Positions 7,385 to 14,144 of a DNA stretch of 21,056 nucleotides are shown piece after piece. The translations under genes and the position numbers were made by a program. The stretch spans positions 1-21,056 of the forward strand of contig CAYZUE010000017.1 in NCBI GenBank assembly GCA_964481825.1. The letters are read 5' to 3'. The notes under the pieces were generated by a model. The model was not told the DNA's origin, did not search any database, and was given only the letters and a program-made list of their open reading frames with translations. Positions within the stretch are counted from its first letter, which is position 1. Each line of letters begins with the position of its first letter. This DNA comes from CAYZUE01 sp964481825. GTDB taxonomy: Archaea; Hydrothermarchaeota; Hydrothermarchaeia; Hydrothermarchaeales; JALUUU01.

Positions 7385-8931
7385 AGTGGAATAGGAAAAA
7401 AATTATTAATCAATCTAAGGCCGATTTTGAAGGCGCATGGAGTGAGACTAGCAAATACATCTCAAAGGGAAAAATTCCTAGGATACCTGGTAAAGGCCGT
7501 ACTAATATTGTATTTGATACTGTTCAAAAACTTAGAAATGCATATTTAAAACTTGGATTTGAAGAAATGGTAAATCCCCTTTATATCCAGGATAAAGAGA
7601 TAGCAAGACAGTTTGGACCGGAGGGTCACGCTGTTTTAGACAGGTGTTATTACATAGGGGGTCTTTCGAGGCCGGATATTGGACTTAGTAAGGATAAAAT
7701 AACCCTACTTAAGGAGTTAGGTATTGATGTTAAGGATAAAATAAAACTTCAGAGTTTGCTACATAATTATAAAAAAGGCAATTTCGACGCTGATGATCTT
7801 CTATCTAAAATTGCATCATCCTTAAATATAAACGATTCTCTTGCCTCTAAGTTATTGAATCAGGTTTTCCCAGAATTTAAATCTTTAAAACCACATTCAA
7901 GTGATATAACTTTACGATCTCATATGACAAGTGGATGGTTTATTACCCTCGAGAAACTCTCGAATTTAAAACCTTTCCCACTTAGACTATTCTCAGTTGA
8001 CAGATGTTTCAGAAGAGAGCAAGATGAAGATCGTACTCATTTACGATCTTATCATTCAGCAAGCTGTATTCTTATGGATGAGGACGTTAGTTTAGAAGAT
8101 GGAAAGGAAATTTCTCAAGCTTTATTAAAGGAATTCGGCTTTAAAGATTTTAAATTCACTAAAGATGAAAAGCGTTCAAAATATTATGTTCCTGATACGC
8201 AAACTGAAGTTTATGGTCGAGGCTGCAGAAAAGAGTGGGTTGAGTTAGCCACTTTTGGGATTTATAGTCCTATTGCACTTTCAAAGTATAAAATAGAGTA
8301 TCCTGTAATGAATTTTGGATTGGGTGTTGAAAGGCTTTCTATGGTGATTCATGGCTTCGATGACATTAGAAAATTAGTGTATCCACAATTTTATAGTCAA
8401 TTTAAAATGAAGGATGAAGAACTTGCAACGTTATTGAGAATTAAGAATAGACCTACTACAAAAGAAGGTATTGATATTGCCGTAGCCTTAACAAAAGTTG
8501 CCCTAGCAGAAGGGAATGAAAAAAGTCCATGTGAATTTAGAGCTTATAATGGCAAACTTTTTGAATCTAATATAGTGGTTAATCTTGTTGAAAATGAAGA
8601 AAACACCAATCTTATCGGACCAGCAGCTCTTAATAATATATACATTCATCAAGGCAATGTTTATGGTGTTAGTCCAAATCAAACTATGAGTTATGGTGTA
8701 GATACAGGAATAAGATATCTAGATGGTATTGCTTACGATTCAGCTTCTCGAATTGAAACTTCAATTAAAAATGGGAAAAAAAAGATTGTCATTAAGTTTA
8801 AGGCCGCTAAATCATTAGGCGATATTAATCTTATGTTTGATAAGGCTGCTCAACGATATATAACTACAAAAAGTAGGAAAATCGATATTCGAGGTCCTAT
8901 CTTTATTACTATTGAAGCTTACGTAAAATAG
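7378..8931 (+). CDS. sepS: O-phosphoseryl-tRNA(Cys) synthetase (SepRS)
   Basis: A class II aminoacyl-tRNA synthetase that charges tRNA-Cys with O-phosphoserine, which SepCysS then turns into Cys-tRNA. This route is found mainly in methanogens and Archaeoglobales. The 517-residue length is slightly below the usual 530-540. Visible are a motif-2 region CFRREQDEDRTHLRSYHSAS (210-229), whose Ser-rich part belongs to the phosphoserine pocket, the segment SHMTSGWF (181-188), and motif 3 NFGLGVERLSMV (about 310-325). The anticodon-binding domain is C-terminal. Start is TTG 7378 with GGAGGA upstream; GTG 7381 is an alternative. SepCysS is not in the window. Confidence 0.95.
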   Translation: MVKWNRKKIINQSKADFEGAWSETSKYISKGKIPRIPGKGRTNIVFDTVQKLRNAYLKLGFEEMVNPLYIQDKEIARQFGPEGHAVLDRCYYIGGLSRPDIGLSKDKITLLKELGIDVKDKIKLQSLLHNYKKGNFDADDLLSKIASSLNINDSLASKLLNQVFPEFKSLKPHSSDITLRSHMTSGWFITLEKLSNLKPFPLRLFSVDRCFRREQDEDRTHLRSYHSASCILMDEDVSLEDGKEISQALLKEFGFKDFKFTKDEKRSKYYVPDTQTEVYGRGCRKEWVELATFGIYSPIALSKYKIEYPVMNFGLGVERLSMVIHGFDDIRKLVYPQFYSQFKMKDEELATLLRIKNRPTTKEGIDIAVALTKVALAEGNEKSPCEFRAYNGKLFESNIVVNLVENEENTNLIGPAALNNIYIHQGNVYGVSPNQTMSYGVDTGIRYLDGIAYDSASRIETSIKNGKKKIVIKFKAAKSLGDINLMFDKAAQRYITTKSRKIDIRGPIFITIEAYVK

Positions 8932-8960
8932 AAATAGGGGAGGATAAAACAGTTTATATT

Positions 8961-9274
8961 GGTGGGCTATACTGGGGAGTCCGGCGTTCCTTGTAACCTG
9001 AAATCGTCGTCATGCAGGAGTTAAAGCCGTAAAGGCGATGTCCTAAACCCTTTGCCAGCCTAAGTTTTTGGCTATGAGGTCTTGTCCTATGGGATTGGCA
9101 TTGTCATTCCCTGGGTTATTAATTCAGGATAATTGGCTTAATCAACTGAATCCGTCAGGTCTGGAAGGAAGCAGCGGTAGGTTGAATATCCAATGCTCAT
9201 AGGGTTGCAGGAATGAGTTGAAAATTCAGATACCTGACATAGGGAGACGGTATCCACTTTACGGTGTGCCCACC
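8961..9274 (+). ncRNA. ffs: Signal recognition particle 7S RNA
   Basis: About 314 bases, the normal archaeal SRP RNA length. The ends pair to form the closing helix 1 that archaea have: GGTGGGC at 8961-8967 with GCCCACC at 9268-9274. The Alu-domain U-turn motif TGTAAC is at 8992-8997. The SRP54-binding helix 8 is unmistakable: GTCAGGTCTGGAAGGAAGCA at 9154-9173 contains the GGAA tetraloop and the asymmetric internal loop. Ends are set by helix 1 and may be a few bases off. TTTATATT directly precedes it, but is too close to be its TATA box, so its promoter or processing site is unclear. The antisense frame over this region is not coding. Confidence 0.95.
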
Positions 9275-9316
9275 GCATTTTCAGTATATTTCCATAAAGT
9301 ATTATAAAAGTAAAGT

Positions 9317-9324
9317 CTATAAGT
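9317..9324 (+). promoter_or_regulatory. TATA box for tRNA-Ser
   Basis: CTATAAGT lies about 30 bases before the 5' end of the mature tRNA, with purine-rich GTAAAG before it as a BRE. This spacing puts the transcription start just before the tRNA. It separates the tRNA from the SRP RNA as its own transcript, though read-through is possible. Confidence 0.5.
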
Positions 9325-9350
9325 AAGAATAAAATATTTCTAATCAAAAT

Positions 9351-9434
9351 GTCGGGGTAGCCAAGCCTGGTATGGCGTCAGCCTGCTAAGCTGATGGGCG
9401 CAAGCCCTCGTGGGTTCAAATCCCACCCCCGACG
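9351..9434 (+). tRNA. tRNA-Ser (anticodon GCU)
   Basis: The acceptor stem is GTCGGGG (9351-9357) with CCCCGAC (9427-9433) and discriminator G. The anticodon stem TCAGC/GCTGA encloses loop CTGCTAA, giving anticodon GCT, which reads AGC/AGU serine codons. The long variable arm (TGGGCGCAAGCCCTC) is the serine-type class II arm. The T arm is GTGGG-TTCAAAT-CCCAC. CCA is not encoded and no intron is visible. Confidence 0.97.
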
Positions 9435-9457
9435 TTAATAAAAACGGGGGAGTAAAA

Positions 9458-9465
9458 CTTAAATA
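9458..9465 (+). promoter_or_regulatory. Strong archaeal promoter (TATA box with BRE)
   Basis: AGTAAAACTTAAATAG contains a near-consensus archaeal TATA box, CTTAAATA, with a purine/A-rich BRE before it. A start site 25-27 bases downstream would be near 9487, exactly at the foot of the hairpin at 9488-9533. It may drive a small RNA, the gene at 9570, or both. Confidence 0.55.
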
Positions 9466-9485
9466 GTATGAATGAAAACGATAAG

Positions 9486-9553
9486 TTACCTATGGGAGGA
9501 AAAAAATTCTATTTTTTTATTCATCCCATAGGTCCCCTCCCCTTTATTTTTAA
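9486..9553 (+). ncRNA. Candidate small structured RNA or 5' leader with long hairpin
   Basis: Perfect 10-base arms ACCTATGGGA (9488-9497) and TCCCATAGGT (9524-9533) flank an inner A7/T7 pairing (9500-9506 with 9512-9518). The arms are followed by a C-rich stretch and T-rich CCCTTTATTTTTAACG near 9540-9553, which looks like an archaeal U-tract end. The TATA box at 9458 would start transcription at the hairpin foot. It could be an independent small RNA or the structured leader of the gene at 9570. It resembles no RNA family I recognise. Confidence 0.4.
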
Positions 9554-9569
9554 CGTTAATGAGTGTTAA

Positions 9570-10280
9570 ATGGTAAAAAAATCTTTTAAATACGCAATTG
9601 ATAATTACATTAGAAAGGTTCCAAATCTAAAAGTCCATTGTGACAGATGTTTAAACTCTAAAAGATGGGATGGATCAATTGTTCTCATGGTTGTTGATGC
9701 TTCATTTACTTCCATAGGATTGAATTATTTCTCAGGTATTATCCCTAAAGTTGAAGAGTTTGAAAAAGTTTTTGTAAAAACAGATAAAATAACTTCTTTA
9801 AACGAAATAATTTCTACTGAACTAAATGACCTTAGGAAAATATGGAAAAATAAGCGATCTTGGCACGTGGCAAAATCTGTTTCTATTTACTTCTCATCTT
9901 TGATGGAAGAAAACAGTTTAAGTGATAGGGAGGCCCTCAGATTCTGGGCAAAAAATACCCTACTTGATAATTGGAAAGAGGACCCTATAGGTAAAATCTC
10001 AGGTGTGGGAATTAATACATTCCAATATCTCAGAATGATGGGGGGGATTGATACATTAATGCCTGATAAAATAGTTAAGAAAACATTTTTAAAAATTCTG
10101 GACGATGATAATCTAAAGAATAAATTCACAGACGATATGGAGTTCATAGAATTCATTCATGATCTTGCAGAGAATACAGGTTACAGGCCAATTGAGCTTT
10201 GCTGGGCAACATGGCTCAATGAATCAGATAAGGGGCCGACAAAATCTGGTAAATATGATGAGGTTATCAAGAGAATTTAA
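9570..10280 (+). CDS. HhH-GPD-like protein, putative DNA glycosylase-related
   Basis: A 236-residue protein. The clearest part is a helix-hairpin-helix at about residues 140-157 (GKISGVGINTFQYLRMMGG) followed by IDTLMPDKIVKK. This matches the layout of HhH-GPD base-excision glycosylases, where GVGxxTA is followed by VDTHV containing the catalytic Asp; D161 or D166 could play that role. There is no Lys at the bifunctional-lyase position (T150 instead) and no C-terminal iron-sulfur cysteine cluster. The N-terminus has CDRC (C24, C27), with no second cysteine pair seen. Activity is not shown by sequence alone. It stands alone between two tRNA genes, behind a hairpin leader, with only a weak GAGTG ribosome-binding site. 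Confidence 0.6.
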   Translation: MVKKSFKYAIDNYIRKVPNLKVHCDRCLNSKRWDGSIVLMVVDASFTSIGLNYFSGIIPKVEEFEKVFVKTDKITSLNEIISTELNDLRKIWKNKRSWHVAKSVSIYFSSLMEENSLSDREALRFWAKNTLLDNWKEDPIGKISGVGINTFQYLRMMGGIDTLMPDKIVKKTFLKILDDDNLKNKFTDDMEFIEFIHDLAENTGYRPIELCWATWLNESDKGPTKSGKYDEVIKRI

Positions 10281-10357
10281 GGTATAATGAGATTTTCATA
10301 ACCAAAAATATTTATATTTTGGCAGGGAGACCTCTTTTTCTTATAAAAAAACCAATC

Positions 10358-10430
10358 GGGCTCGTGGTCTAGGGGTTATGACGCCACGCTTACAACGTGG
10401 AGGTCGGCGGTCCGAATCCGCCCGGGCCCA
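10358..10430 (+). tRNA. tRNA-Val (anticodon UAC)
   Basis: The acceptor GGGCTCG (10358-10364) pairs with CGGGCCC (10423-10429), with one G-U pair and discriminator A. The anticodon stem CCACG/CGTGG encloses CTTACAA, giving anticodon TAC for valine GUA/GUG. The T arm is GGCGG-TCCGAAT-CCGCC. There is no intron and no encoded CCA. A TATA-like ATATTTATATTTT near 10308-10320 is a plausible promoter. Confidence 0.97.
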
Positions 10431-10461
10431 TAGGATATTCATTATTTACATTTAAATCATA

Positions 10462-10477
10462 TTTTTTTATATTTTTT
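10462..10477 (+). terminator. T-tract terminator after tRNA-Val
   Basis: Runs of seven and six T residues (10462-10468 and 10472-10477) follow the tRNA by about 30 bases with no hairpin, as is typical of archaeal intrinsic termination on the non-template strand. Confidence 0.4.
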
Positions 10478-10483
10478 AATAAC

Positions 10484-10491
10484 TTTTATAT
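10484..10491 (+). promoter_or_regulatory. TATA box for the ACT-domain regulator gene
   Basis: TTTTATAT is centred about 31 bases before the ATG at 10519. The predicted start near 10514 leaves almost no leader, and no Shine-Dalgarno is present, so a leaderless message is likely. Confidence 0.5.
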
Positions 10492-10518
10492 CTTACAAGG
10501 GCAGTAGTTATATTCTAA

Positions 10519-11022
10519 ATGTGGAGTAATATAGAAGAATATTTTAAAGGATGTCCTAAGCAAAAAGAAGTTGCTAGGCTTCTCTTCCAACGTGGTTTTC
10601 GAATTAGTAATGCTGGGAGAGTTATGTGTGGTAAAATATCTATACCTCATACACAAATCGCTAAAGAATTAGGATTTGATATGCGGGTTGTCGACACGAC
10701 AGTATATAGAATTCTTGAAAACAAAGAATTGAAGAATATTTATAAAGGACTTCAGAGTATCGCATTTCTGCGTGACATCGCTCCAGACTTAGGGCTTGGT
10801 GTTATTGTAGTTTCTGTAATGGATGCTAGCAAACCCGGAATTATCGGGAGTGTTGGTAATAAGATTGCTGAATATGGGATGGTTATACGACAGGCAATTG
10901 CTGATGATCCATACATTACAGAATCTCCGAAATTCACAGTAATAACAGGTAGTGAAATACCTGGGAAATTAATAGAAGATTTGAGGAAGATAGAAGGTGT
11001 AAAAAACATTACTGTTTATTAA
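10519..11022 (+). CDS. Predicted regulator of amino acid metabolism (HTH plus ACT domain, COG2150-like)
   Basis: A 167-residue protein with two parts. Residues 1-80 are helical with a winged-HTH look (EVARLLFQRGFRISNAGRV, then IPHTQIAKELGFDMRVVDTTVYRILE). Residues 90-167 form an ACT-like domain (LGLGVIVVSVMDASKPGIIGSVGNKIAEYGM, ending KIEGVKNITVY), a fold that usually binds an amino acid. This composition matches the archaeal family of predicted amino-acid-metabolism regulators. Ligand and target genes cannot be read here; the his genes are about 4 kb away. The transcript converges on the HD-domain gene with a 14-base overlap of coding ends. Confidence 0.8.
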   Translation: MWSNIEEYFKGCPKQKEVARLLFQRGFRISNAGRVMCGKISIPHTQIAKELGFDMRVVDTTVYRILENKELKNIYKGLQSIAFLRDIAPDLGLGVIVVSVMDASKPGIIGSVGNKIAEYGMVIRQAIADDPYITESPKFTVITGSEIPGKLIEDLRKIEGVKNITVY

Positions 11023-11509
11023 TCCATTTAAGGGTTTCAGCATGCATTAAACTAAATCGTTTTATTGATGGATGATTCTCACCAAGATTCATAATGAATT
11101 TTTTGTTACTTTCTTTGTATGTTATATGCCTAGTACCGGTTGTCAAATTATCTGCATAAGCCACTATTTTCTCCTCAGGTGTTTTTGGAATGTAATCCTT
11201 TATGGGAATCCCCAGTTTTACAGATTCCTTTTGCGTTATGCCTACGCCGATATGCCTTTCAACTATTTTTATTACTTCATCATTAGCACCAAGTTCTTTC
11301 GCGATTTTAGCGCCAATTACAGCATGTATTATCCCGTTTGTTCTGCATCTTCCAATATCATGTAGCATTGCACCATTTTTAATATTATCAAAATCTACTA
11401 TAAAATCAAAATGTTGTGCAAAAAACAATGCTTTTTTAGAAACAGCAACACAGTGTGATATAACCTTATTTGAGCATCCACATTTTTTTAGGTCTTCAGT
11501 GTTAAACAT
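11009..11509 (-). CDS. HD-domain phosphohydrolase (archaeal HDIG family, TIGR00295-like)
   Basis: A protein of about 166 residues with the HD metal-dependent phosphohydrolase pattern: VISHCVAVSK (H), GAMLHDIGR (HD), RHIGVGIT (H) and VAYADNL (D). Such enzymes remove phosphate from nucleotides or related compounds; the substrate of this archaeal family is unknown to me. The longest frame starts at ATG 11542, which would overlap tfe by 41 bases. The ATG at 11509 gives the family-like start MFNTEDLKKCGCSNKVISH and an 8-base overlap, so it is preferred. It is the last gene of the cdc6-trm56-tfe operon and ends convergently inside the ACT-domain gene. Confidence 0.8.
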   Translation of the reverse strand: MFNTEDLKKCGCSNKVISHCVAVSKKALFFAQHFDFIVDFDNIKNGAMLHDIGRCRTNGIIHAVIGAKIAKELGANDEVIKIVERHIGVGITQKESVKLGIPIKDYIPKTPEEKIVAYADNLTTGTRHITYKESNKKFIMNLGENHPSIKRFSLMHAETLKWINKQ

Positions 11510-12038
11510 TTTCCAGTTCTTTTTTGAGTTGTTTAATCTCATCTTCTAGGTTCATTACTAGCATCTCATTATCAAGATTCACCATTTCCCCCTTACACTG
11601 AGGGCATTTAAAATTATAATCAGTGGCAATGTCAAAAGGTACTTTAAATTTATCATTTTCACAGTGAAAGAAGATATTTTGTGTTTCAAATTCAAGTTTC
11701 TTTGTTAGCTGATTTAAGATATGACGTTTTCGTTCTGTTAGAATATTGCCAATCCTTTTAAGATCTAATTTCCAAGTGTATATGTACCATCCAATTGTTT
11801 TATCCTTAGTGCGTTTATATGAAGCAAGACGATAATCGTATAGTTTGTAAAGAACCTTTCTAATTATATTCAATTTTATTCCTAAACTCTCAGCCATTTC
11901 CTCATCAGTTGCTACTTCACTGTTTTTTAGGTACTCTACAACATCCATACCTTCCTCGCCAAGTATTTCCTGTAAAAAATTCTGTATCTCAGAGCTATTA
12001 TCCTCAGAATTCACGTTTTTCAACTTAATTTCCTTCAA
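11502..12038 (-). CDS. tfe: Transcription initiation factor TFE, alpha subunit
   Basis: A 178-residue homolog of TFIIE-alpha, which stabilises the open promoter complex with TBP, TFB and RNA polymerase. The winged-helix domain covers about residues 18-105 (YLKNSEVATDEEMAESLGIK, then NIIRKVLYKLYDYRLASYKR). A zinc-ribbon region at 122-152 follows, then a C-terminal coiled coil. The ribbon is incomplete: C126, C145 and C148 are present, but the expected second cysteine is Asp129 (HCEND instead of CxxC). The start is TTG 12038 with GGTGAT placed just upstream. It sits 39 bases after trm56, in the same direction. Confidence 0.9.
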   Translation of the reverse strand: MKEIKLKNVNSEDNSSEIQNFLQEILGEEGMDVVEYLKNSEVATDEEMAESLGIKLNIIRKVLYKLYDYRLASYKRTKDKTIGWYIYTWKLDLKRIGNILTERKRHILNQLTKKLEFETQNIFFHCENDKFKVPFDIATDYNFKCPQCKGEMVNLDNEMLVMNLEDEIKQLKKELENV

Positions 12039-12077
12039 TCTATCACCAATTGTATTATATGGTGCATAGTAATAAAA

Positions 12078-12587
12078 TTAACTTCGTACGAACTTTTTAG
12101 ACCTCTGAGAAGGAATTACTCTTAATTTTCCATTGAAATCTCTATCAAGTTCCTTCCCCTTATAGAGTCTATCTAAAAATACTGCAAGAGCACTTATCTC
12201 ACTATGAGGTTGAGTACCTATTGATATGTTATAATCAACTAAGTTGTATATGTCTCCAGGGACTTTCCCCGCACCAACAATTACAAGAATGTCTTCATCA
12301 CGAAACACTATCTCTTCCATAACTTCATCTAGAGGTAAACCATACATAGAAAGATGTATTTTTATCCCTTTCCAATCCTTTAGGTAGCTCTTCCAATTTC
12401 TTGTTTGGATAAAAAATTTTCCACCCCATCGTGATTCTACACTTCTCACGGCTTTTACTACCCCATTATCTAGATCTTCCATTATCATCCCACTCGTACC
12501 AAAAGCTCTTGCTACTAGAGCAAGATGAGTGTTGACCCTTTTATCTCTTATAGGCCGATATCCTAACCTAAATACAACTGTTTTCAT
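12078..12587 (-). CDS. trm56: tRNA (cytidine-56 2'-O) methyltransferase Trm56
   Basis: A 169-residue archaeal SPOUT methyltransferase that 2'-O-methylates C56 in the T loop of tRNA. The N-terminus FRLGYRPIRDKRVNTHLALV is diagnostic, and the SAM-binding trefoil knot is in IVGAGKVPGDIYNLVDYNIS followed by QPHSEISALAVFLDRL. The four-base overlap with the end of cdc6 implies coupled translation. Length is typical for the family and no extra domain is present. Confidence 0.95.
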   Translation of the reverse strand: MKTVVFRLGYRPIRDKRVNTHLALVARAFGTSGMIMEDLDNGVVKAVRSVESRWGGKFFIQTRNWKSYLKDWKGIKIHLSMYGLPLDEVMEEIVFRDEDILVIVGAGKVPGDIYNLVDYNISIGTQPHSEISALAVFLDRLYKGKELDRDFNGKLRVIPSQRSKKFVRS

Positions 12588-13711
12588 TTTTCTAAGGCAT
12601 TTTTTATTTCATCCATCATAAATCTGGCTATTATTTCTCTTGTTCTACCTTTCCTCCCCTTCCCTTTGAACTTAGTGTCTATCAATCTAAGAGCCTCAAG
12701 CTTATCTAACGAACGATAAAATTTGGTATAACTCTCCTTTCTATTCTTTTCAAATATTTTGAATAACTCTCCTGACTGCATCTTATCAACCTTTGATATC
12801 ATCTTCATTAGTTCCAGCTCCCCTGTGTCAAGAGTCTGCAGAATGTTCGAAAGATTCATCAATCGTGAAGTACTAAGTGCAGCTTCCACATGTTTTGCGT
12901 CAATAATTTTTGATGCATCAGTCTCTGCATTCAAAGTACTCATCCTTAGCAATTCAATACCTACACGAAGATCTCCCCCATCAAAAGTGTGGTTTGCTAT
13001 TAGTTCTAATATATCATCCGATATAACATCAGGATAAAGTCCTAATTTAGCTCTATCTTTCAAAATTGATTTTATCTCTTTTTTAGAGTATGGTTGAAAG
13101 AATATACTTTGAGGTTTATAGGTAGAACTAATTCGCATATCAAGTTTATAATTAAATTCTAAATCGGATATCACCCCTACAATTGCAGTTTTAACTCCCG
13201 GATACAACTCATGGGCTCTTAATATCTGATACAAAATATCATTTACATAGCGATCATAAAACAAGTAATTCATATCATCCAAGGCTACTACGAGGCTTTT
13301 ATTATCCTTAAGAAGCTTTTTAAATATTCTATCATAAACCCTAGAAAATGGAACTCCCGTTTCAGGAGGTAGATGACCTACGATCTTTTTATGTATCTGG
13401 GAAAATACCGAGAATTTGCTTGTGTGCACTTGACAATTAATGTGAACACATGCTATTTTATCTGTTTGATTCTCTATCTCTTCAAACATGAGTTTTATAG
13501 CTGTTGTTTTACCTGTAGCTGGAGGTCCTGTTACCATAGCATTAGCAGGTCTACCTCCCTTTATTGCAGGTCGAAGACAGAAGGCTATTTCACTGAGTTG
13601 AGTATCCCGGTAATTAAAGTCTTTAGGTATGTAATCCAGGTCAAAAATACGGTCATCCTTGAAAAGAGTTTCCTCATACATTAAGAGGTCCTTAAAATAT
13701 TTCCGCCCCAT
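12584..13711 (-). CDS. cdc6: Orc1/Cdc6 family replication initiator
   Basis: A 375-residue AAA+ initiator that binds archaeal origins and helps load MCM. Family N-terminus LLMYEETLFKDDRIFDLDYIP; Walker A GPPATGKTT at 62-70; Walker B VVALDDMN at 141-148, with DDMN instead of the common DExD; sensor-1 region VGVISDLEF near 178-186, where the usual Asn is absent; arginine-finger region LDMRISSTYKPQSI near 190. A winged-helix DNA-binding domain follows from about 285. These deviations suggest a second-type Orc1/Cdc6 paralog. A TATA box 24 bases upstream and no Shine-Dalgarno suggest a leaderless message. It leads the operon with trm56, tfe and the HD gene. Confidence 0.93.
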   Translation of the reverse strand: MGRKYFKDLLMYEETLFKDDRIFDLDYIPKDFNYRDTQLSEIAFCLRPAIKGGRPANAMVTGPPATGKTTAIKLMFEEIENQTDKIACVHINCQVHTSKFSVFSQIHKKIVGHLPPETGVPFSRVYDRIFKKLLKDNKSLVVALDDMNYLFYDRYVNDILYQILRAHELYPGVKTAIVGVISDLEFNYKLDMRISSTYKPQSIFFQPYSKKEIKSILKDRAKLGLYPDVISDDILELIANHTFDGGDLRVGIELLRMSTLNAETDASKIIDAKHVEAALSTSRLMNLSNILQTLDTGELELMKMISKVDKMQSGELFKIFEKNRKESYTKFYRSLDKLEALRLIDTKFKGKGRKGRTREIIARFMMDEIKNALEK

Positions 13712-13730
13712 AATTTCAAATTACCATCTG

Positions 13731-13739
13731 TATATAAAG
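13731..13739 (-). promoter_or_regulatory. TATA box of the cdc6 operon
   Basis: Read on the minus strand, CTTTATATA is centred about 25 bases before the cdc6 ATG, so transcription should begin at or next to the start codon. This agrees with the lack of a Shine-Dalgarno sequence there. Confidence 0.6.
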
Positions 13740-13760
13740 ATTTTTCTTAAGTTCTAAATG

Positions 13761-13803
13761 GGTGAGAAGGTAAAAGGGGGGGGGTAATGGATTCCCTCTC
13801 ACC
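13761..13803. other. G9-tract stem-loop upstream of cdc6, candidate origin element
   Basis: GGTGAGAAGG (13761-13770) and CCCTCTCACC (13794-13803) form a ten-base inverted repeat with one mismatch. The spacer holds a run of nine G (13776-13784). Archaeal origin recognition boxes have a dyad next to a G-string and often lie just upstream of orc1/cdc6, as here. The element also lies just after the zinc-ribbon gene on the same strand, so it could be a terminator hairpin instead. The sequence does not clearly match the ORB consensus. Confidence 0.35.
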
Positions 13804-13816
13804 GTTATATTGAAAT

Positions 13817-14059
13817 CTATATTTGTACTTTTTCACTAGTATATATTTCAGATATTTGAAAAAGTGTCGGTTGTTCTATCTTTGTAGTCCTCTTAAAGGT
13901 ATCCATGCTAATGCTCATCTCTGTTATTACATGGTCTATACTTTCATTTTGTGTCTCTGATACTAGAATATTTTTGTATTCGGTGTTGCACTTTACACAT
14001 GATACTTGTTTATTTTCTTGCAGAAGTCTTTCTCCGCATAGCATGCAGTATATATCCAT
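13817..14059 (-). CDS. Small zinc-ribbon protein of unknown function
   Basis: An 80-residue protein with an N-terminal four-cysteine zinc ribbon, C5-x2-C8 (YCMLCG) and C21-x2-C24 (SCVKCN), followed by about 55 residues without cysteine. It resembles small archaeal zinc-finger proteins, but I cannot name a family. The Shine-Dalgarno GGTGA is five bases before the ATG, supporting real translation. It lies between hisB and cdc6 on the same strand, separated by 85 and 105 bases. Confidence 0.65.
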   Translation of the reverse strand: MDIYCMLCGERLLQENKQVSCVKCNTEYKNILVSETQNESIDHVITEMSISMDTFKRTTKIEQPTLFQISEIYTSEKVQI

Positions 14060-14144
14060 CTAATTCACCAGTTTTCTAATTGATATAAGTAGTAAATGTT
14101 AGTTTTCCAAGTGCATAGGAAAAGTAATAATCTATAAAAGGATT

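Noticed and set aside
8952..8959. TTTATATT as promoter of the SRP RNA
   Set aside because: It directly abuts the RNA 5' end, whereas an archaeal TATA box should lie about 25-27 bases before the start.
9138..9347. Minus-strand open frame of 69 codons
   Set aside because: It lies antisense to the conserved SRP54-binding part of the 7S RNA and has no protein family character.
11072..11549. Two plus-strand open frames
   Set aside because: They are antisense to the HD-domain gene, whose HD motifs are intact; the plus-strand translations are hydrophobic and cysteine/phenylalanine-rich without family signals.
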